In this document: one piece after another, positions 40,609 to 49,673 of the stretch
Layout of the letters: every line of letters starts with the position of its first letter
Position numbering within the stretch: the stretch's first letter is position 1
Source of the DNA: Pilimelia anulata
Lineage (GTDB): Bacteria; Actinomycetota; Actinomycetes; Mycobacteriales; Micromonosporaceae
DNA length: 64,000 nt
Reading direction: 5' to 3'
Assembly (NCBI RefSeq): GCF_014647895.1
Contig: NZ_BMQB01000002.1
Location: forward strand, 434,001 to 498,000
The notes under the pieces: generated by a model
What the model saw: the letters and a program-made list of their open reading frames with translations, nothing else
Databases searched by the model: none
What the model was told of the DNA's origin: nothing
Made by a program: the position numbers and the translations under genes

Positions 40609-40827
40609 GTAACCTCCTGATACGGCCGGGGTCGACACACCGCGCGGCGCCGGCGATCCACGGCGGCGGATCGGATCCGCCGGCAGTGGGACGGTCACGG
40701 CGCGTGGCGGGATCCGCGGTGCGCCATCCCAGGCTAGCCGGACTCCGCGACGAATCCGAGAGCGTCGCGCGTCGGTCCCGGCGCCGACCCGCCGGCGACC
40801 GCGTCGCCCGGTGGGGTGATCGCACGC

Positions 40828-40833
40828 TATGCT
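40828..40833 (+). promoter_or_regulatory. -10 element of the leuS leader transcript
   Basis: TATGCT is followed after 6 nt by the ATG of a 25-codon open frame, so the transcript is predicted to start at that ATG. It is the best -10 in the 445-bp gap between moxR and leuS. Confidence 0.55.
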
Positions 40834-40839
40834 GGTGAT

Positions 40840-40917
40840 ATGGCATCGGTTGCCCGGCCCACAGCCCGGCCCACCGCCAGCTCCCTGGCGGTTCGGCTTC
40901 TTACGCGACCGTGCTGA
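40840..40917 (+). CDS. Probable leuS leader peptide (25 aa)
   Basis: Reads MASVARPTARPTASSLAVRL followed by LTRPC and a TGA. It has three leucines in the second half, two of them consecutive CTT codons, which are rare in a genome this GC-rich. It lies on the leuS side, starts where transcription is predicted to begin, and is followed by an intrinsic terminator before leuS. This arrangement suggests that slow decoding of Leu codons under leucyl-tRNA shortage lets transcription continue into leuS. The function is inferred from layout; I recognise no named leader family. Confidence 0.5.
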   Translation: MASVARPTARPTASSLAVRLLTRPC

Positions 40918-40974
40918 CGACGATCCACCCCGGCCCCACGGCCGGCGCGGTGCGGTGATCGCGGGCAGCACGGT

Positions 40975-41001
40975 CCCCCCTCCTGTGCGGGGGGCTTTTT
41001 T
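40975..41001 (+). terminator. Intrinsic terminator in the leuS leader (attenuator)
   Basis: CCCCCC (40975-40980) pairs with GGGGGG (40989-40994) around TCCTGTGC and is followed by C and six Ts (40996-41001), a classic intrinsic terminator and rare in this GC-rich window. GCGGGCA (40961-40967) and TGCCCGC (41003-41009) could form an outer competing stem. It lies 57 nt after the leader-peptide stop and 52 nt before the leuS ATG. Confidence 0.75.
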
Positions 41002-41053
41002 GTGCCCGCAGCACCACCCACCCACGACCGCCCTGAGGAATTGGTGAGACACG

Positions 41054-43879
41054 ATGAGTGAGGCGACCCCGCGGCCGGACGCCACCCCGCCGCACCGGTA
41101 CACCGCCGCGCTGGCGCAGCGGATCGAGGCGCGCTGGCAGGAGCACTGGGCCCGGCACGGGACCTTCCGGACGCCGAACCCGACCGGCCCGCTCGCCGAC
41201 CCCGACCACCCCCGGGCCGGCGCGGCGAAGCTGTTCGTCCTGGACATGTTCCCGTACCCGTCCGGCAGGGGCCTGCACGTCGGGCACCCGCTGGGGTACA
41301 TCGGCACCGACGTGTACGCGCGGTTCCAGCGGATGGCCGGGCGCAATGTGCTGCACGCGATGGGGTACGACGCGTTCGGCCTGCCCGCCGAGCAGTACGC
41401 CGTGCAGACCGGCACCCACCCGCGGGTCTCCACCGAGGAGAACATCACCCGGTACGGCGCCCAGCTCCGCCGGCTGGGCCTGGCCCACGACGACCGGCGC
41501 GGCGTGCGCACGATCGACCCGGCGTACTACCGCTGGACCCAGTGGATCTTCCTGCAGGTCTTCAACTCCTGGTACGACGCCGCCGCCGGCCGCGCCCGCC
41601 CGATCGCCGAGCTGACCGCCGAGTACGCCGCCGGCACCAGGCCCACCCCCGACGGGCGGCCGTGGGCCGAGCTGTCGGACACCGAGCGGCGCACCGCCGT
41701 CGACGGGCACCGGCTGGCGTACGTCTCCGACGCGCCCGTCAACTGGTGCCCCGGCCTGGGCACGGTGCTGGCCAACGAGGAGGTCACCGCCGACGGGCGC
41801 AGCGAGCGCGGCAACTTCCCCGTCTTCCAGCGCAGCCTGAAGCAGTGGATGATGCGGATCACCGCGTACGCCGACCGGCTGGTCGAGGACCTGGACCTGC
41901 TGGAGTGGCCCGAGCCGATCACCGCGATGCAGCGCAACTGGATCGGCCGGTCCACCGGGGCGCACATCGAGTTCGCCACCGACGCCGGCCCGGTCCGGGT
42001 GTTCACCACCCGCCCGGACACGATCTTCGGCGCGACGTACCTGGTCCTGGCGCCCGAGCACCCCCTGGTCGACGCGCTGACCGCCGACGCCTGGCCGGCC
42101 GGCGTGCCGGGGGCGTGGACCGACGGCCACCCGACCCCGGCCGCCGCCGTGGCGGCGTACCGGGCGTTCGCCGCCGCCAAGACCGACGTCGAGCGGCAGG
42201 CCGACGCCAAGGAGAAGACCGGCGTCGCCACCGGCGGGTACGCGGTCAACCCGGCCAACGGCGCCCGGGTCCCGGTGTTCATCGCCGACTACGTGCTGGC
42301 CGGGTACGGCACCGGCGCGATCATGGCCGTCCCCGGCCAGGACGAGCGGGACTGGGACTTCGCCGCCGCGTACGGGCTGCCGATCGTCCGGACCGTGCAG
42401 CCGCCCGCGGGCCACGACGACGGCCCGTACGTCGGCGAGGGCCCCGCGGTCAACAGCGCCGGCGACCGCGGCCTGACCCTGGACGGCCTGGGCGTCGCCG
42501 ACGCGAAGGCGGCGGCCGTCGGCTGGCTGGAGTCGACCGGCCACGGCGTCGGCGCGGTCACCTACCGGCTGCGCGACTGGCTGTTCAGCCGGCAGCGGTA
42601 CTGGGGCGAGCCGTTCCCGATCGTGTACGACGGGACCGGCCTGCCGGTGGCGCTGCCGGAGTCGATGCTGCCCGTGGTGCTGCCCGAGGTGGACGACTTC
42701 GCCCCGCGCACCTTCGAGCCGACCGACAGCGCCTCGTCGCCGGAGACGCCGCTGTCCCGCGCCGCCGAGTGGACCGAGGTGACGCTGGACCTGGGCGACG
42801 GGCCGAAGCGGTACCGCCGGGAGACCAACGTGATGCCGCAGTGGGCGGGTTCCTGCTGGTACGAGACCCGCTACCTGGACCCCACCAACGACGCGGCGTT
42901 CGTCGACCCGGCCATCGAGCGGTACTGGATGGGCGGCGAGCAGCCCGGCGTCGACCTGTACGTCGGCGGGGCCGAGCACGCGGTGCTGCACCTGCTGTAC
43001 GCGCGGTTCTGGCACAAGGTGCTCTACGACCTGGGGCACGTCTCGCACCCCGAGCCGTTCCGCCGGCTGGTCAACCAGGGCATGATCCAGGCCCCGGCGT
43101 ACCGGGACGCCCGCGAGCAGTACGTCGAGGCGAGCGAGGTCGTCGAGCGCGACGGCCGGTTCTTCCACGGCGACGCCGAGGTGCGGCGCGAGTTCGGCAA
43201 GATCGGCAAGTCGCTGAAGAACGTGATCACGCCGGACGACTTCTGCGCCGAGTACGGCGCCGACACCTTCCGGCTGTACGAGATGTCGATGGGGCCGCTG
43301 GAGGCGTCCCGGCCGTGGGAGACCCGGGCGATCGTCGGCTCGTACCGGTTCCTCCAGCGCGCCTGGCGCGCGGTCGTGGACGAGGAGACCGGCGCGCTGC
43401 GGGTCACCGACGAGCCGGCCGACCCGGCCCTGCGCAAGCTGCTGCACCGGACGATCGAGGGGGTCCGGGCCGACTACGCCGGCCTGCGCTTCAACACCGC
43501 GGCGGCCAAGCTGATCGAGCTGACCAACGGGCTGACCCAGCTCGCGGCGACGCCGCGCGAGGTGGCCGAGCCGCTGGCGCTGATGCTGGCGCCGCTGGCG
43601 CCGCACGTGGGCGAGGAGCTGTGGTCCCGGCTGGGGCACGGGGATTCGCTGGCGTACGCGGACTTCCCGGTGGCCGACCCGGCGCAGCTCGTGGAGGACG
43701 CGGTCACGTACCCGGTCCAGGTCAACGGCAAGGTGCGCGGCCGGATCGAGGTACCGGCGGACGCCCCGGAGGACGCGGTCCGCGCGGCCGCCCTGGCGGC
43801 GGTGGCGGACCAACTGGCCGGCGCGGAGCCCCGCAAGGTCATCGTCGTCCCGGGCCGCATGGTCTCCATCGTCCGCTGA
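41054..43879 (+). CDS. leuS: Leucyl-tRNA synthetase
   Basis: Charges tRNA-Leu. The 941-aa class Ia synthetase has the HIGH-type motif HVGHPLGY (from His75), the KMSKS-type motif KIGKS (716-720), a CP1 editing domain (about 250-430, with [20 protein letters not shown]) and the C-terminal anticodon-binding helical bundle. [19 protein letters not shown] is the usual active-site stretch. The ATG at 41054 follows GAGGAATTGGTGAGACACG with GAGGAA about 14 nt upstream. A leader ORF and terminator upstream suggest control by charging level. Confidence 0.97.
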   Translation: MSEATPRPDATPPHRYTAALAQRIEARWQEHWARHGTFRTPNPTGPLADPDHPRAGAAKLFVLDMFPYPSGRGLHVGHPLGYIGTDVYARFQRMAGRNVLHAMGYDAFGLPAEQYAVQTGTHPRVSTEENITRYGAQLRRLGLAHDDRRGVRTIDPAYYRWTQWIFLQVFNSWYDAAAGRARPIAELTAEYAAGTRPTPDGRPWAELSDTERRTAVDGHRLAYVSDAPVNWCPGLGTVLANEEVTADGRSERGNFPVFQRSLKQWMMRITAYADRLVEDLDLLEWPEPITAMQRNWIGRSTGAHIEFATDAGPVRVFTTRPDTIFGATYLVLAPEHPLVDALTADAWPAGVPGAWTDGHPTPAAAVAAYRAFAAAKTDVERQADAKEKTGVATGGYAVNPANGARVPVFIADYVLAGYGTGAIMAVPGQDERDWDFAAAYGLPIVRTVQPPAGHDDGPYVGEGPAVNSAGDRGLTLDGLGVADAKAAAVGWLESTGHGVGAVTYRLRDWLFSRQRYWGEPFPIVYDGTGLPVALPESMLPVVLPEVDDFAPRTFEPTDSASSPETPLSRAAEWTEVTLDLGDGPKRYRRETNVMPQWAGSCWYETRYLDPTNDAAFVDPAIERYWMGGEQPGVDLYVGGAEHAVLHLLYARFWHKVLYDLGHVSHPEPFRRLVNQGMIQAPAYRDAREQYVEASEVVERDGRFFHGDAEVRREFGKIGKSLKNVITPDDFCAEYGADTFRLYEMSMGPLEASRPWETRAIVGSYRFLQRAWRAVVDEETGALRVTDEPADPALRKLLHRTIEGVRADYAGLRFNTAAAKLIELTNGLTQLAATPREVAEPLALMLAPLAPHVGEELWSRLGHGDSLAYADFPVADPAQLVEDAVTYPVQVNGKVRGRIEVPADAPEDAVRAAALAAVADQLAGAEPRKVIVVPGRMVSIVR

Positions 43880-43898
43880 CGGCCCGGCGCGGAAGTGA

Positions 43899-43938
43899 GT
43901 GCGTTCGTGGTCGTCCCAGCGACCACGGATGCACCCAC
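43899..43938. terminator. Long hairpin between convergent leuS and TVP38 genes
   Basis: GTGCGTTCGTGGTCG (43899-43913) pairs along all 15 positions (two G-U wobbles on the plus-strand RNA) with CGACCACGGATGCAC (43920-43934) around the loop TCCCAG. GTG/CAC at 43895-43897 and 43936-43938 extend it after one mismatch. It lies 20 nt after the leuS stop. Confidence 0.7.
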
Positions 43939-43954
43939 CCGCTCGTGGTACGGG

Positions 43955-44809
43955 TCAGGCGCGGGCCGGGACCGGGACGGCCGGCGGGACCCGGCGCGGG
44001 GCCGGGGTCGGGCGGGTCGCGGTGGCCCTGCCGGCGGCGGTCGCCGGGCCGGCGGCCGGCGGGACCGCGTCGGGGGCCGTCAGGGCCGCGGCCGGGGTGC
44101 GGGTGAGGGTCGCCGCCGCGCGGTCCGCGCGCGCCGAGCGGCGCCAGTGCCAGGCTGCGAACGTGCTGATCGCCATCCCCGCCACCGCCGGCAGCGCCGC
44201 CAGCGGGCTGAGCGCCCCCGGCGCCACCACGGCCGCGCCGAGCGTGGCGTAGCTGACGCTGGACGGCAGCGCGCCGATCAGCGTCCCGAGCAGGTAGTGC
44301 CGGGCCCGGACGGTCGTCGTGCCGTACGCGTAGCCGACCAGGCCGAACGGCGACAGCGGCAGCAGCCGGGTCACCACCACGGCGAGGACGCCGCGGCGGG
44401 CCAGCCAGCGGTCGAGCCGGTGCAGCCGGCCGCCCAGCCTGGCGGCGAGCAGGCCGCTGCCGGCCCAGCGGCCGAGCAGGTAGGTGCCGACCGCCGCGAT
44501 CATCGCCGCCGCCACCGCGCACCAGAATCCGGCAAAGGCCCCGAACAGCGCGCCGCAGGCCATCGAGATCGCGGTCCGCGGTACCAGTACGGAGATCAGG
44601 GCCGCCCCGAGCGCCACCGCCGCCACGGGCGCCCCGGCGCCCAGCCCCGCTACCGCCTCGCGGATGTGGTGCAGCGGGAGCTGGGTCGCCACGACGGCGA
44701 GCGCGGCCACCGCGCCGAGCAGCGGCAGCAGGCGGCGCAGGGCGCGGCGACGGAGGTGGGCGGGCACGCGTGACCCATCGGCGCACGCGGCGCGGATCCG
44801 AGCGATCAC
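43955..44809 (-). CDS. TVP38/TMEM64 (VTT domain, DedA-like) membrane protein
   Basis: A 284-aa integral membrane protein. The VTT/SNARE-associated fold is indicated by GALFGAFAGFWCAVAAAMIA, YLLGRWAGSGLLAARLGG and the conserved VVVTRLLPLSPFGLVGYAYG, followed by RARHYLLGTLIGALP. Relatives are proposed lipid scramblases or transporters of undecaprenyl phosphate, which would fit a neighbour of cell-wall genes, but this is inference. The last 50 residues are Ala/Pro/Thr-rich and probably cytoplasmic. The GTG at 44809 overlaps the gatD stop (GTGA), so the gene is read with murT-gatD. Confidence 0.83.
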   Translation of the reverse strand: MIARIRAACADGSRVPAHLRRRALRRLLPLLGAVAALAVVATQLPLHHIREAVAGLGAGAPVAAVALGAALISVLVPRTAISMACGALFGAFAGFWCAVAAAMIAAVGTYLLGRWAGSGLLAARLGGRLHRLDRWLARRGVLAVVVTRLLPLSPFGLVGYAYGTTTVRARHYLLGTLIGALPSSVSYATLGAAVVAPGALSPLAALPAVAGMAISTFAAWHWRRSARADRAAATLTRTPAAALTAPDAVPPAAGPATAAGRATATRPTPAPRRVPPAVPVPARA

Positions 44810-45522
44810 GGGCGCGCCACCGCCGCCAGCCGCTCGCCGCGCAGCCGATCCGCCCATTCGTCGTCGATGGGGGGCAGTTCGGTGGCGCCGGTGGCCCAGC
44901 GCAGGAGCAGGTCGGCGAGCGCCGGGTTGCGGGCCAGGGCGGGGCCGTGGGCGTACGTGCCGAGGACCTTGCCGTGCCAGGCGCCCTCGGTGGCGCCGTC
45001 GTTGCCGACGCCGGCGGTGACCCGGGCCAGCGGGGCGCAGCCGGGGCCGAGGGTGGTCCGGCCGCCGTGGTTCTCGAAGCCGGTCAGCGTGGGCAGGCCG
45101 AGGGTGGGGTCGACCGTGCCGGCGAGTTCGCCGACCGCCCGCTGGGGGCCGCGGTCCGAGCGCAGGTCGAGCAGGGCGAGGCCGGCGCAGGGGGCGCCCT
45201 TGGCGCTGAACGCGTGGCCGAGGATCTGGTACCCGGCGCAGACGGCGAACAGCACCGACCCGCGGTCGACGGCGCGGTGCAGGCCGCCGTCGGCGGTCAT
45301 CCGGTTCGCGGCGAGCGCCTGCGGGCCGTCCTCGCCGCCGCCGACCAGGTAGATGTCGGCTCCCTCGGGCAGCGGCTGGTCGGAGCGGACCTCGACCGGT
45401 TCGACGGCGTACCCGCGGGCGGCGGCGCGGTGGGCCAGGATCAGCAGGTTGCCGCGGTCGCCGTAGGTGGACAGCAGGTCGGGGTAGACCCAGACCAGCC
45501 GCAGGGTGCTCTCAGAGGACAC
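44806..45522 (-). CDS. gatD: Lipid II isoglutaminyl synthase, glutaminase subunit GatD
   Basis: Supplies ammonia from glutamine to MurT to turn the D-glutamate of lipid II into D-isoglutamine. The 238-aa class I (CobB/CobQ-like) amidotransferase has nucleophile Cys95 in LFAVCAGYQILG and catalytic His192 in GTYAHGPAL. The N terminus VWVYPDLLSTYGDRGNLLIL is the hallmark of GatD. The ATG at 45522 overlaps the end of murT by 11 nt, so the two subunits are made together. Confidence 0.93.
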   Translation of the reverse strand: MSSESTLRLVWVYPDLLSTYGDRGNLLILAHRAAARGYAVEPVEVRSDQPLPEGADIYLVGGGEDGPQALAANRMTADGGLHRAVDRGSVLFAVCAGYQILGHAFSAKGAPCAGLALLDLRSDRGPQRAVGELAGTVDPTLGLPTLTGFENHGGRTTLGPGCAPLARVTAGVGNDGATEGAWHGKVLGTYAHGPALARNPALADLLLRWATGATELPPIDDEWADRLRGERLAAVARP

Positions 45523-46780
45523 GGTCCAGCTCCGCTCGGATGTCCTGGAAGGCGGTGTAGTTCGCGATCACTTCCAGCGGCCCGGCGGGCACCCCCGAAA
45601 CCGCCTCCGCGAATGAGCGTACGTGGCGGAACGGCACGCGGTTCACCGTCAGCCGCACGGCGAGGTCGTACGCGCGGTCGCCGGTGATCAACAACTCCCG
45701 CCCGCGCAGCGGCGCGAAATCGACGTCGAACAGCCAGGACGTGTCCAATCCGTCCGGGTCCCGGGCATTGATGGCGAGCAGCGTCGGCGCCGGCGTGGCC
45801 ATGTCGAACGCCTCCAGCCAGCTCGCCGGGTTCTTGGCCAGCAGCAGCCGGATCCGGCGGCCGTCCCGCTCGACCACGGCGTACCGGCCGGCGACCGACG
45901 CCACCTCGCCGAGCTTGCCGACGGCCAGCTCCGGCGGCACGCCGAAGCCCGCGGCGAGGGCCAGGGCGGTGGCCGCGTTGCCGAGGTTCACCCGGCCGGG
46001 AAGCTGGAGGGTCACCTTGTGCCAGCGGCCGTCGGGGCCGGTCACCCCGTCGTCCTCGACGCCCCACTGCGGGTCGGGGCGGCGCAGCGCGCACCCGGTG
46101 CAGTACCAGTCGCCGGGCCCGGCCGGCGGCAGGCCGGCGGCGTCGGCGGCCTCGCGGGCGATGTGCGCGCCGCACTCGGGGCAGACCCAGGAGTCGTCGG
46201 TCCACCGCTGGCCGGCGCTGAACCAGGTGACGTCGGCGGCGGCGCCGGCGGCCCAGACGACCATCGGGTCGTCGGCGTTGGCGATCACCCGGACGGCCGG
46301 GTGGGCGGCGAGCACGTCCCGCCACAGGGCCGCCATCATCGCCACCTCCTTGGCCCGGTCGAGCTGGTCCCGGGACAGGTTGAGCAGCGCCACGACCTCG
46401 GCGTTCGTGGCGGCGACGACCTGCGGCAGGTAGTGCTCGTCCACCTCCAGCACCGCGAACGGGGTGCTGCCGGCGCGGGCCAGCGCCGAGGTGTGGCCGG
46501 TGGGCAGGTTGGCGCCGTACGAGTTCGTGGCCACCCGCCCGGCGACCGTGACGGCCGCGGCGGCGAGCCGGGTCGTGGTGGTCTTGCCGTTGGTGCCGGA
46601 GACCAGCGCGACGCGGCGCCCGGCGGCGAGATGCCGCAGCAGCTCCGGTTCGATCTTGAGGCCGAGCCAGCCGCCGATCACCGATCCGTCGCCCCGGCCG
46701 GCCGCGCGGGAGAGCGCAGCGGCGGTCCGGGAGACAGAGGTGGCGACGCGCGCGCGCAGCGGCATGTTCGCATCCGACAC
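45512..46780 (-). CDS. murT: Lipid II isoglutaminyl synthase, Mur-ligase-like subunit MurT
   Basis: ATP-using subunit of the MurT-GatD complex. The 422-aa protein has the Mur-ligase P-loop [13 protein letters not shown] (60-72), the VDEHYLPQVV and LNLSRDQLDR central-domain segments, a MurT-specific four-cysteine zinc ribbon (CPECGAHI...CTGCALR) and a C-terminal DUF1727 domain. The GTG at 46780 is preceded by a minus-strand TACCCT with 7 nt between, so it is probably leaderless. It is divergent from mraZ across a 528-bp region. Confidence 0.93.
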   Translation of the reverse strand: MSDANMPLRARVATSVSRTAAALSRAAGRGDGSVIGGWLGLKIEPELLRHLAAGRRVALVSGTNGKTTTTRLAAAAVTVAGRVATNSYGANLPTGHTSALARAGSTPFAVLEVDEHYLPQVVAATNAEVVALLNLSRDQLDRAKEVAMMAALWRDVLAAHPAVRVIANADDPMVVWAAGAAADVTWFSAGQRWTDDSWVCPECGAHIAREAADAAGLPPAGPGDWYCTGCALRRPDPQWGVEDDGVTGPDGRWHKVTLQLPGRVNLGNAATALALAAGFGVPPELAVGKLGEVASVAGRYAVVERDGRRIRLLLAKNPASWLEAFDMATPAPTLLAINARDPDGLDTSWLFDVDFAPLRGRELLITGDRAYDLAVRLTVNRVPFRHVRSFAEAVSGVPAGPLEVIANYTAFQDIRAELDRVL

Positions 46781-46787
46781 GCGAGCG

Positions 46788-46793
46788 AGGGTA
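46788..46793 (-). promoter_or_regulatory. -10 element for a leaderless murT transcript
   Basis: TACCCT on the minus strand is followed by 7 nt and the murT GTG. There is no Shine-Dalgarno sequence. The 528-bp gap to mraZ holds this promoter, the mraZ promoter and an inverted repeat GTGGA/TCCAC (46927-46946); I see no gene in it. Confidence 0.45.
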
Positions 46794-47025
46794 CCGGACC
46801 GCCGCCGGCGGCCCGGGGCGCGCGGGGGCGGCGCGGCGGCGACGCCCGGGTGAATGTCCGGTGGCGGTTCCTGCCCGCCCGTGTCGATAGCACACCGGTC
46901 GTCTGTTTCGGCACTGCTGTCTGATTGTGGACATGACGTGATCCACTTCTCGCCCCACTCTGCTCCCCTGCCTCTGACCTGGGCTTTCGACGCGCGGGCC
47001 GGGTCAACCGGACGCATGATTCCGA

Positions 47026-47057
47026 TTGCGGGTGGAGCGAAGTGGAGTAGAGTGGGG
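47026..47057 (+). promoter_or_regulatory. mraZ promoter with three MraZ boxes
   Basis: GTGGAG (47032-47037), GTGGAG (47042-47047) and GTGGGG (47052-47057) are direct repeats with exact 10-bp period, the known layout of MraZ operators. They overlap a promoter with -35 TTGCGG (47026-47031) and -10 TAGAGT (47048-47053), spacer 16 nt. Self-repression of the dcw cluster by MraZ is expected. The leader to mraZ is about 250 nt with several GC-rich hairpins. Confidence 0.75.
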
Positions 47058-47308
47058 CCCGTTGGTGGTGCTCGGGGGACGCTCATCCGCGGGAGGGGTC
47101 CGGCGGGTGGGGGGTCCGGCCCCGGACGGCGACGCGCGAGGTCGCCGGCACCCGGTTCCGGCCACGGTCGGGGCACCACCCGGGGGAGCTCGTAACGGCG
47201 CGTCGTCCCGGGGGTCCCGGACGCGGTGCGCCGGCACACGTGACGACGGGACGGCCCTGGCGGTCCGCCGGTCGACGCGCGTCGGCTGAGCAAGGGGGGT
47301 GCCGCGCC

Positions 47309-47740
47309 GTGTTTCTCGGTACGCATCACCCACGCCTGGACGACAAGAGCCGGCTGATCCTGCCGGCGAAGTTTCGGGACGGGCTGGCGGGAGGTGTCGT
47401 GATCACGAAGGGCCAGGAACGCTGCCTGTACGTGTTCCCGCTGCCGGAGTTCCAGCGCATCGCCGACCAGCTCCACGCCACGCCGATGACGCACCGGGCG
47501 GCGCGCGCGTACAGCCGGGTCTTCTTCGCCAGCGCGCACGACGAGACGCCGGACAAGCAGGGCCGGGTCACGCTGCCCGCGCACCTGCGCCAGTACGCCG
47601 GACTCGACCGGGAGCTGGCCGTCATCGGCGCGAGCAACCGGGTCGAGATCTGGGACCGGGTGGCGTGGGAGTCCTACCTCGACGCGAGCGAGGACGACTT
47701 CGCCGAGATCGGGGAGGGGGTCCTGCCCGGGGGGCTGTAG
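47309..47740 (+). CDS. mraZ: Transcription regulator MraZ
   Basis: First gene of the dcw cluster. The 143-aa protein has two SpoVT/AbrB-like halves, each with its conserved motif: [16 protein letters not shown] and [18 protein letters not shown]. MraZ forms rings that bind repeated boxes upstream of its own operon; three such boxes are seen at 47032-47057. The GTG at 47309 has AAGGGGGG about 9 nt upstream. A hairpin and a large RNA structure separate it from rsmH. Confidence 0.96.
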   Translation: MFLGTHHPRLDDKSRLILPAKFRDGLAGGVVITKGQERCLYVFPLPEFQRIADQLHATPMTHRAARAYSRVFFASAHDETPDKQGRVTLPAHLRQYAGLDRELAVIGASNRVEIWDRVAWESYLDASEDDFAEIGEGVLPGGL

Positions 47741-47741
47741 G

Positions 47742-47775
47742 GCGGTCGGCCGGGCTCGGCGAGCCCGCGGACCGC
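47742..47775 (+). terminator. Hairpin directly after mraZ
   Basis: CGGGCTC (47751-47757) pairs with GAGCCCG (47761-47767) around GGC, and GCGGTC (47742-47747) with GACCGC (47770-47775) outside it. It begins right after the mraZ stop codon. Lack of a T tract suggests partial termination or an RNA end. Confidence 0.45.
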
Positions 47776-47889
47776 ACGCCGTACCGCCAAATCTCCACCC
47801 GCTCTGCTCCTGAGGCCACTTCCCCGGCGGCAGGCGCGAGTTCAACCCGAGCGATCGGGGGAGCGGTTGGGGATTTGACGGTACGGCGT
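47776..47889 (+). ncRNA. Large hairpin upstream of rsmH, candidate mraW RNA motif
   Basis: ACGCCGTACCG (47776-47786) pairs exactly with CGGTACGGCGT (47879-47889). After one mismatch the stem goes on through CAAATCTCCA/TGGGGATTTG (one G-U), then after another mismatch CCGCTC (47799-47804)/GAGCGG (47861-47866). That is 27 pairs over 29 positions enclosing about 56 nt, which includes CTTCCCCGG. The mraW RNA motif (Weinberg and colleagues) is an actinobacterial cis element found upstream of mraW/rsmH; place and phylum fit, but I could not test the consensus. Confidence 0.6.
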
Positions 47890-47942
47890 TCAGCGCCGGT
47901 CGCGCGAACGACCGGCGGACAGCACGGCGAAGTGGGGGCGAC

Positions 47943-49076
47943 ATGGGGGAGCTGCGCGGCACGCACGTGCCGGTACTCCTGGAGCGGTGCCTGGCGCTGC
48001 TCACCCCCGCGCTGCGGGCGGCCCGGGCCGCCGGCCGGACGCCCGTGCACGTCGACGCCACCCTGGGGCTGGGCGGCCACGCCGAGGCGGTACTGGAGGC
48101 CGACCCCGACGCGGTCGTCATCGGACTCGACCGGGACACCGAGGCGCTGGCGCACAGCCGGGCGCGGCTGGCGCCGTACGGCGACCGGGTCCGGTTCGCC
48201 CACACCGTCTACGACGGACTGCCCGACGTGCTCGCCGACCTCGGCTTCGACCACCTCGACTCGGTGCTGTTCGACCTGGGTGTTTCCTCGCTGCAGCTCG
48301 ACGCGCCCGACCGCGGGTTCGCCTACGCGCAGGACGCGCCGCTGGACATGCGGATGGACCAGTCGACCGGCCGGACGGCCGAGGAGGTCCTCAACGAATA
48401 TCCGGAATCCGACCTGATTCGGGTTTTGCGGGTGTACGGCGAGGAGAAGTTCGCCCCGCGGATCGTCGCGGCGATCGGCCGGGAGCGCAGCCGCGGCCGG
48501 CTGACCAGCTCGGCCCGCCTGGCTGAGCTGGTCCGGGACGCGATCCCGGCGGCGACCCGCCGCACCGGCGGCCACCCGGCCAAGCGGACGTTCCAGGCGT
48601 TGCGGATCGAGGTGAACGGGGAGTTGGCGGCACTGGAGGCGGCGCTGCCGGCGGCGCTGGACGCGCTGGCGGTCGGCGGCCGGGTGGCGGTGCTGTCCTA
48701 CCACTCGCTGGAGGACCGGATCACCAAGCAGGCCCTGGCCCCGCGGGCGCGCAGCAGCGCGCCGGTGGAGCTGCCCGTCGAGCTGCCGGGCACCGGGCCG
48801 ACGTTCAAGCTGCTCACCCGCGGGGCCGAGCTGCCGGACGACGAGGAGGTCGCGGCGAACCCGCGGGCCGCCTCGGTCCGGCTGCGCGCGGCCGAGCGGA
48901 TCGCCGCGGACAGCGCCGCGGCAGGCACACCGGCCGCTGCCGCGGCCGGGCGGGGCGCCGCGGGGAGGCGTCCGTACCGGCGGGTGGGGTCGGCCGCACG
49001 CGAGCGGCCGACCGCGGCCCGGCGGGCATCGCCCGCGGGGGCGAGGGGGACAGACGACGAGGCAGGGGAGGCGTAG
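47943..49076 (+). CDS. rsmH: 16S rRNA (cytosine-1402-N4)-methyltransferase RsmH (MraW)
   Basis: Methylates N4 of C1402 in the ribosomal P site using SAM. The 377-aa sequence starts [15 protein letters not shown] and has motif [44 protein letters not shown], and [11 protein letters not shown]. The late [13 protein letters not shown] is also diagnostic. The C-terminal 60 residues are Ala/Arg-rich and variable. The stop codon directly abuts the ftsL ATG, so the genes are coupled. A structured RNA element precedes it. Confidence 0.96.
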   Translation: MGELRGTHVPVLLERCLALLTPALRAARAAGRTPVHVDATLGLGGHAEAVLEADPDAVVIGLDRDTEALAHSRARLAPYGDRVRFAHTVYDGLPDVLADLGFDHLDSVLFDLGVSSLQLDAPDRGFAYAQDAPLDMRMDQSTGRTAEEVLNEYPESDLIRVLRVYGEEKFAPRIVAAIGRERSRGRLTSSARLAELVRDAIPAATRRTGGHPAKRTFQALRIEVNGELAALEAALPAALDALAVGGRVAVLSYHSLEDRITKQALAPRARSSAPVELPVELPGTGPTFKLLTRGAELPDDEEVAANPRAASVRLRAAERIAADSAAAGTPAAAAAGRGAAGRRPYRRVGSAARERPTAARRASPAGARGTDDEAGEA

Positions 49077-49670
49077 ATGACGGCCGTACCGGGGGGCGCT
49101 GCCGAGTGGCGGCGAACCGGTGCACCGCGGTCCGGGGGTCGGACCACGGCGCACCACACCGATCGCGCGGAGCACCGCGCGACACCACGGGTGACGGGCG
49201 CCAACGCGCTCGCGCCCGATCCGGCCGCCGCGCCGCGCCGACGCGGCGCGCCGTGGCTCACCGTGGCGCCGCCGGCGCCCGTGTCCGTACCGCGGGCGCC
49301 GTTCGTCGCGCTGCTGCTGCTGGTGGTCGTGGGCGGGGTACTCGGCATCCTCATGGTCAACACGAGCGTGATGGAGAACGCGTTCCGGCTGCAGAACCTG
49401 CAGCAGCAGTACGCCGACCTGGACCGGGTCGAGGGCGAACTGCGGCGGGACCTGGAGTACACCGAGACGCCCAACAACCTGTACCGGGCGGCCAAGCGTC
49501 TCGGCATGGTCGACGGTGGTCAGCCGGCCGTCATCACGCTCCCCAACGGTAGGCAGATCGAGATGCCGAACCCCCTGACCGACCCGGTGAGCGCGCGCTC
49601 CACCGGCCAGCCGGGGTCACGTTCGGACGAGCACAACACCAATAGCAACGACCGACGGGCCGGGAGGTAG
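49077..49670 (+). CDS. ftsL: Septum-formation protein FtsL-like
   Basis: A 197-aa bitopic membrane protein at the ftsL position. The first about 72 residues are a basic, unstructured cytoplasmic tail. One membrane helix follows (about 75-94, PFVALLLLVVVGGVLGILMV), then a short coiled coil (about 98-130, ENAFRLQNLQQQYADLDRVE). In actinobacteria FtsL works with FtsQ and FtsB at the division site. The long N-terminal tail is usual for actinomycetes. The last 25 residues are polar and variable. It ends 3 nt before ftsI. Confidence 0.85.
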   Translation: MTAVPGGAAEWRRTGAPRSGGRTTAHHTDRAEHRATPRVTGANALAPDPAAAPRRRGAPWLTVAPPAPVSVPRAPFVALLLLVVVGGVLGILMVNTSVMENAFRLQNLQQQYADLDRVEGELRRDLEYTETPNNLYRAAKRLGMVDGGQPAVITLPNGRQIEMPNPLTDPVSARSTGQPGSRSDEHNTNSNDRRAGR

Positions 49671-49673
49671 CGC

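Noticed and set aside
35845..40620. A 1591-codon plus-strand frame opposite the moxR operon
   Set aside because: Three recognisable minus-strand proteins explain this DNA; the plus frame has only shadow composition.
40975..41001. Terminator of an upstream gene
   Set aside because: The upstream gene (moxR) runs the other way, so the only transcript reaching it from the left is the leuS leader.
46854..47195. Open frame of 113 codons in the murT-mraZ gap
   Set aside because: It overlaps the mraZ promoter and MraZ boxes and has no domain or ribosome site.
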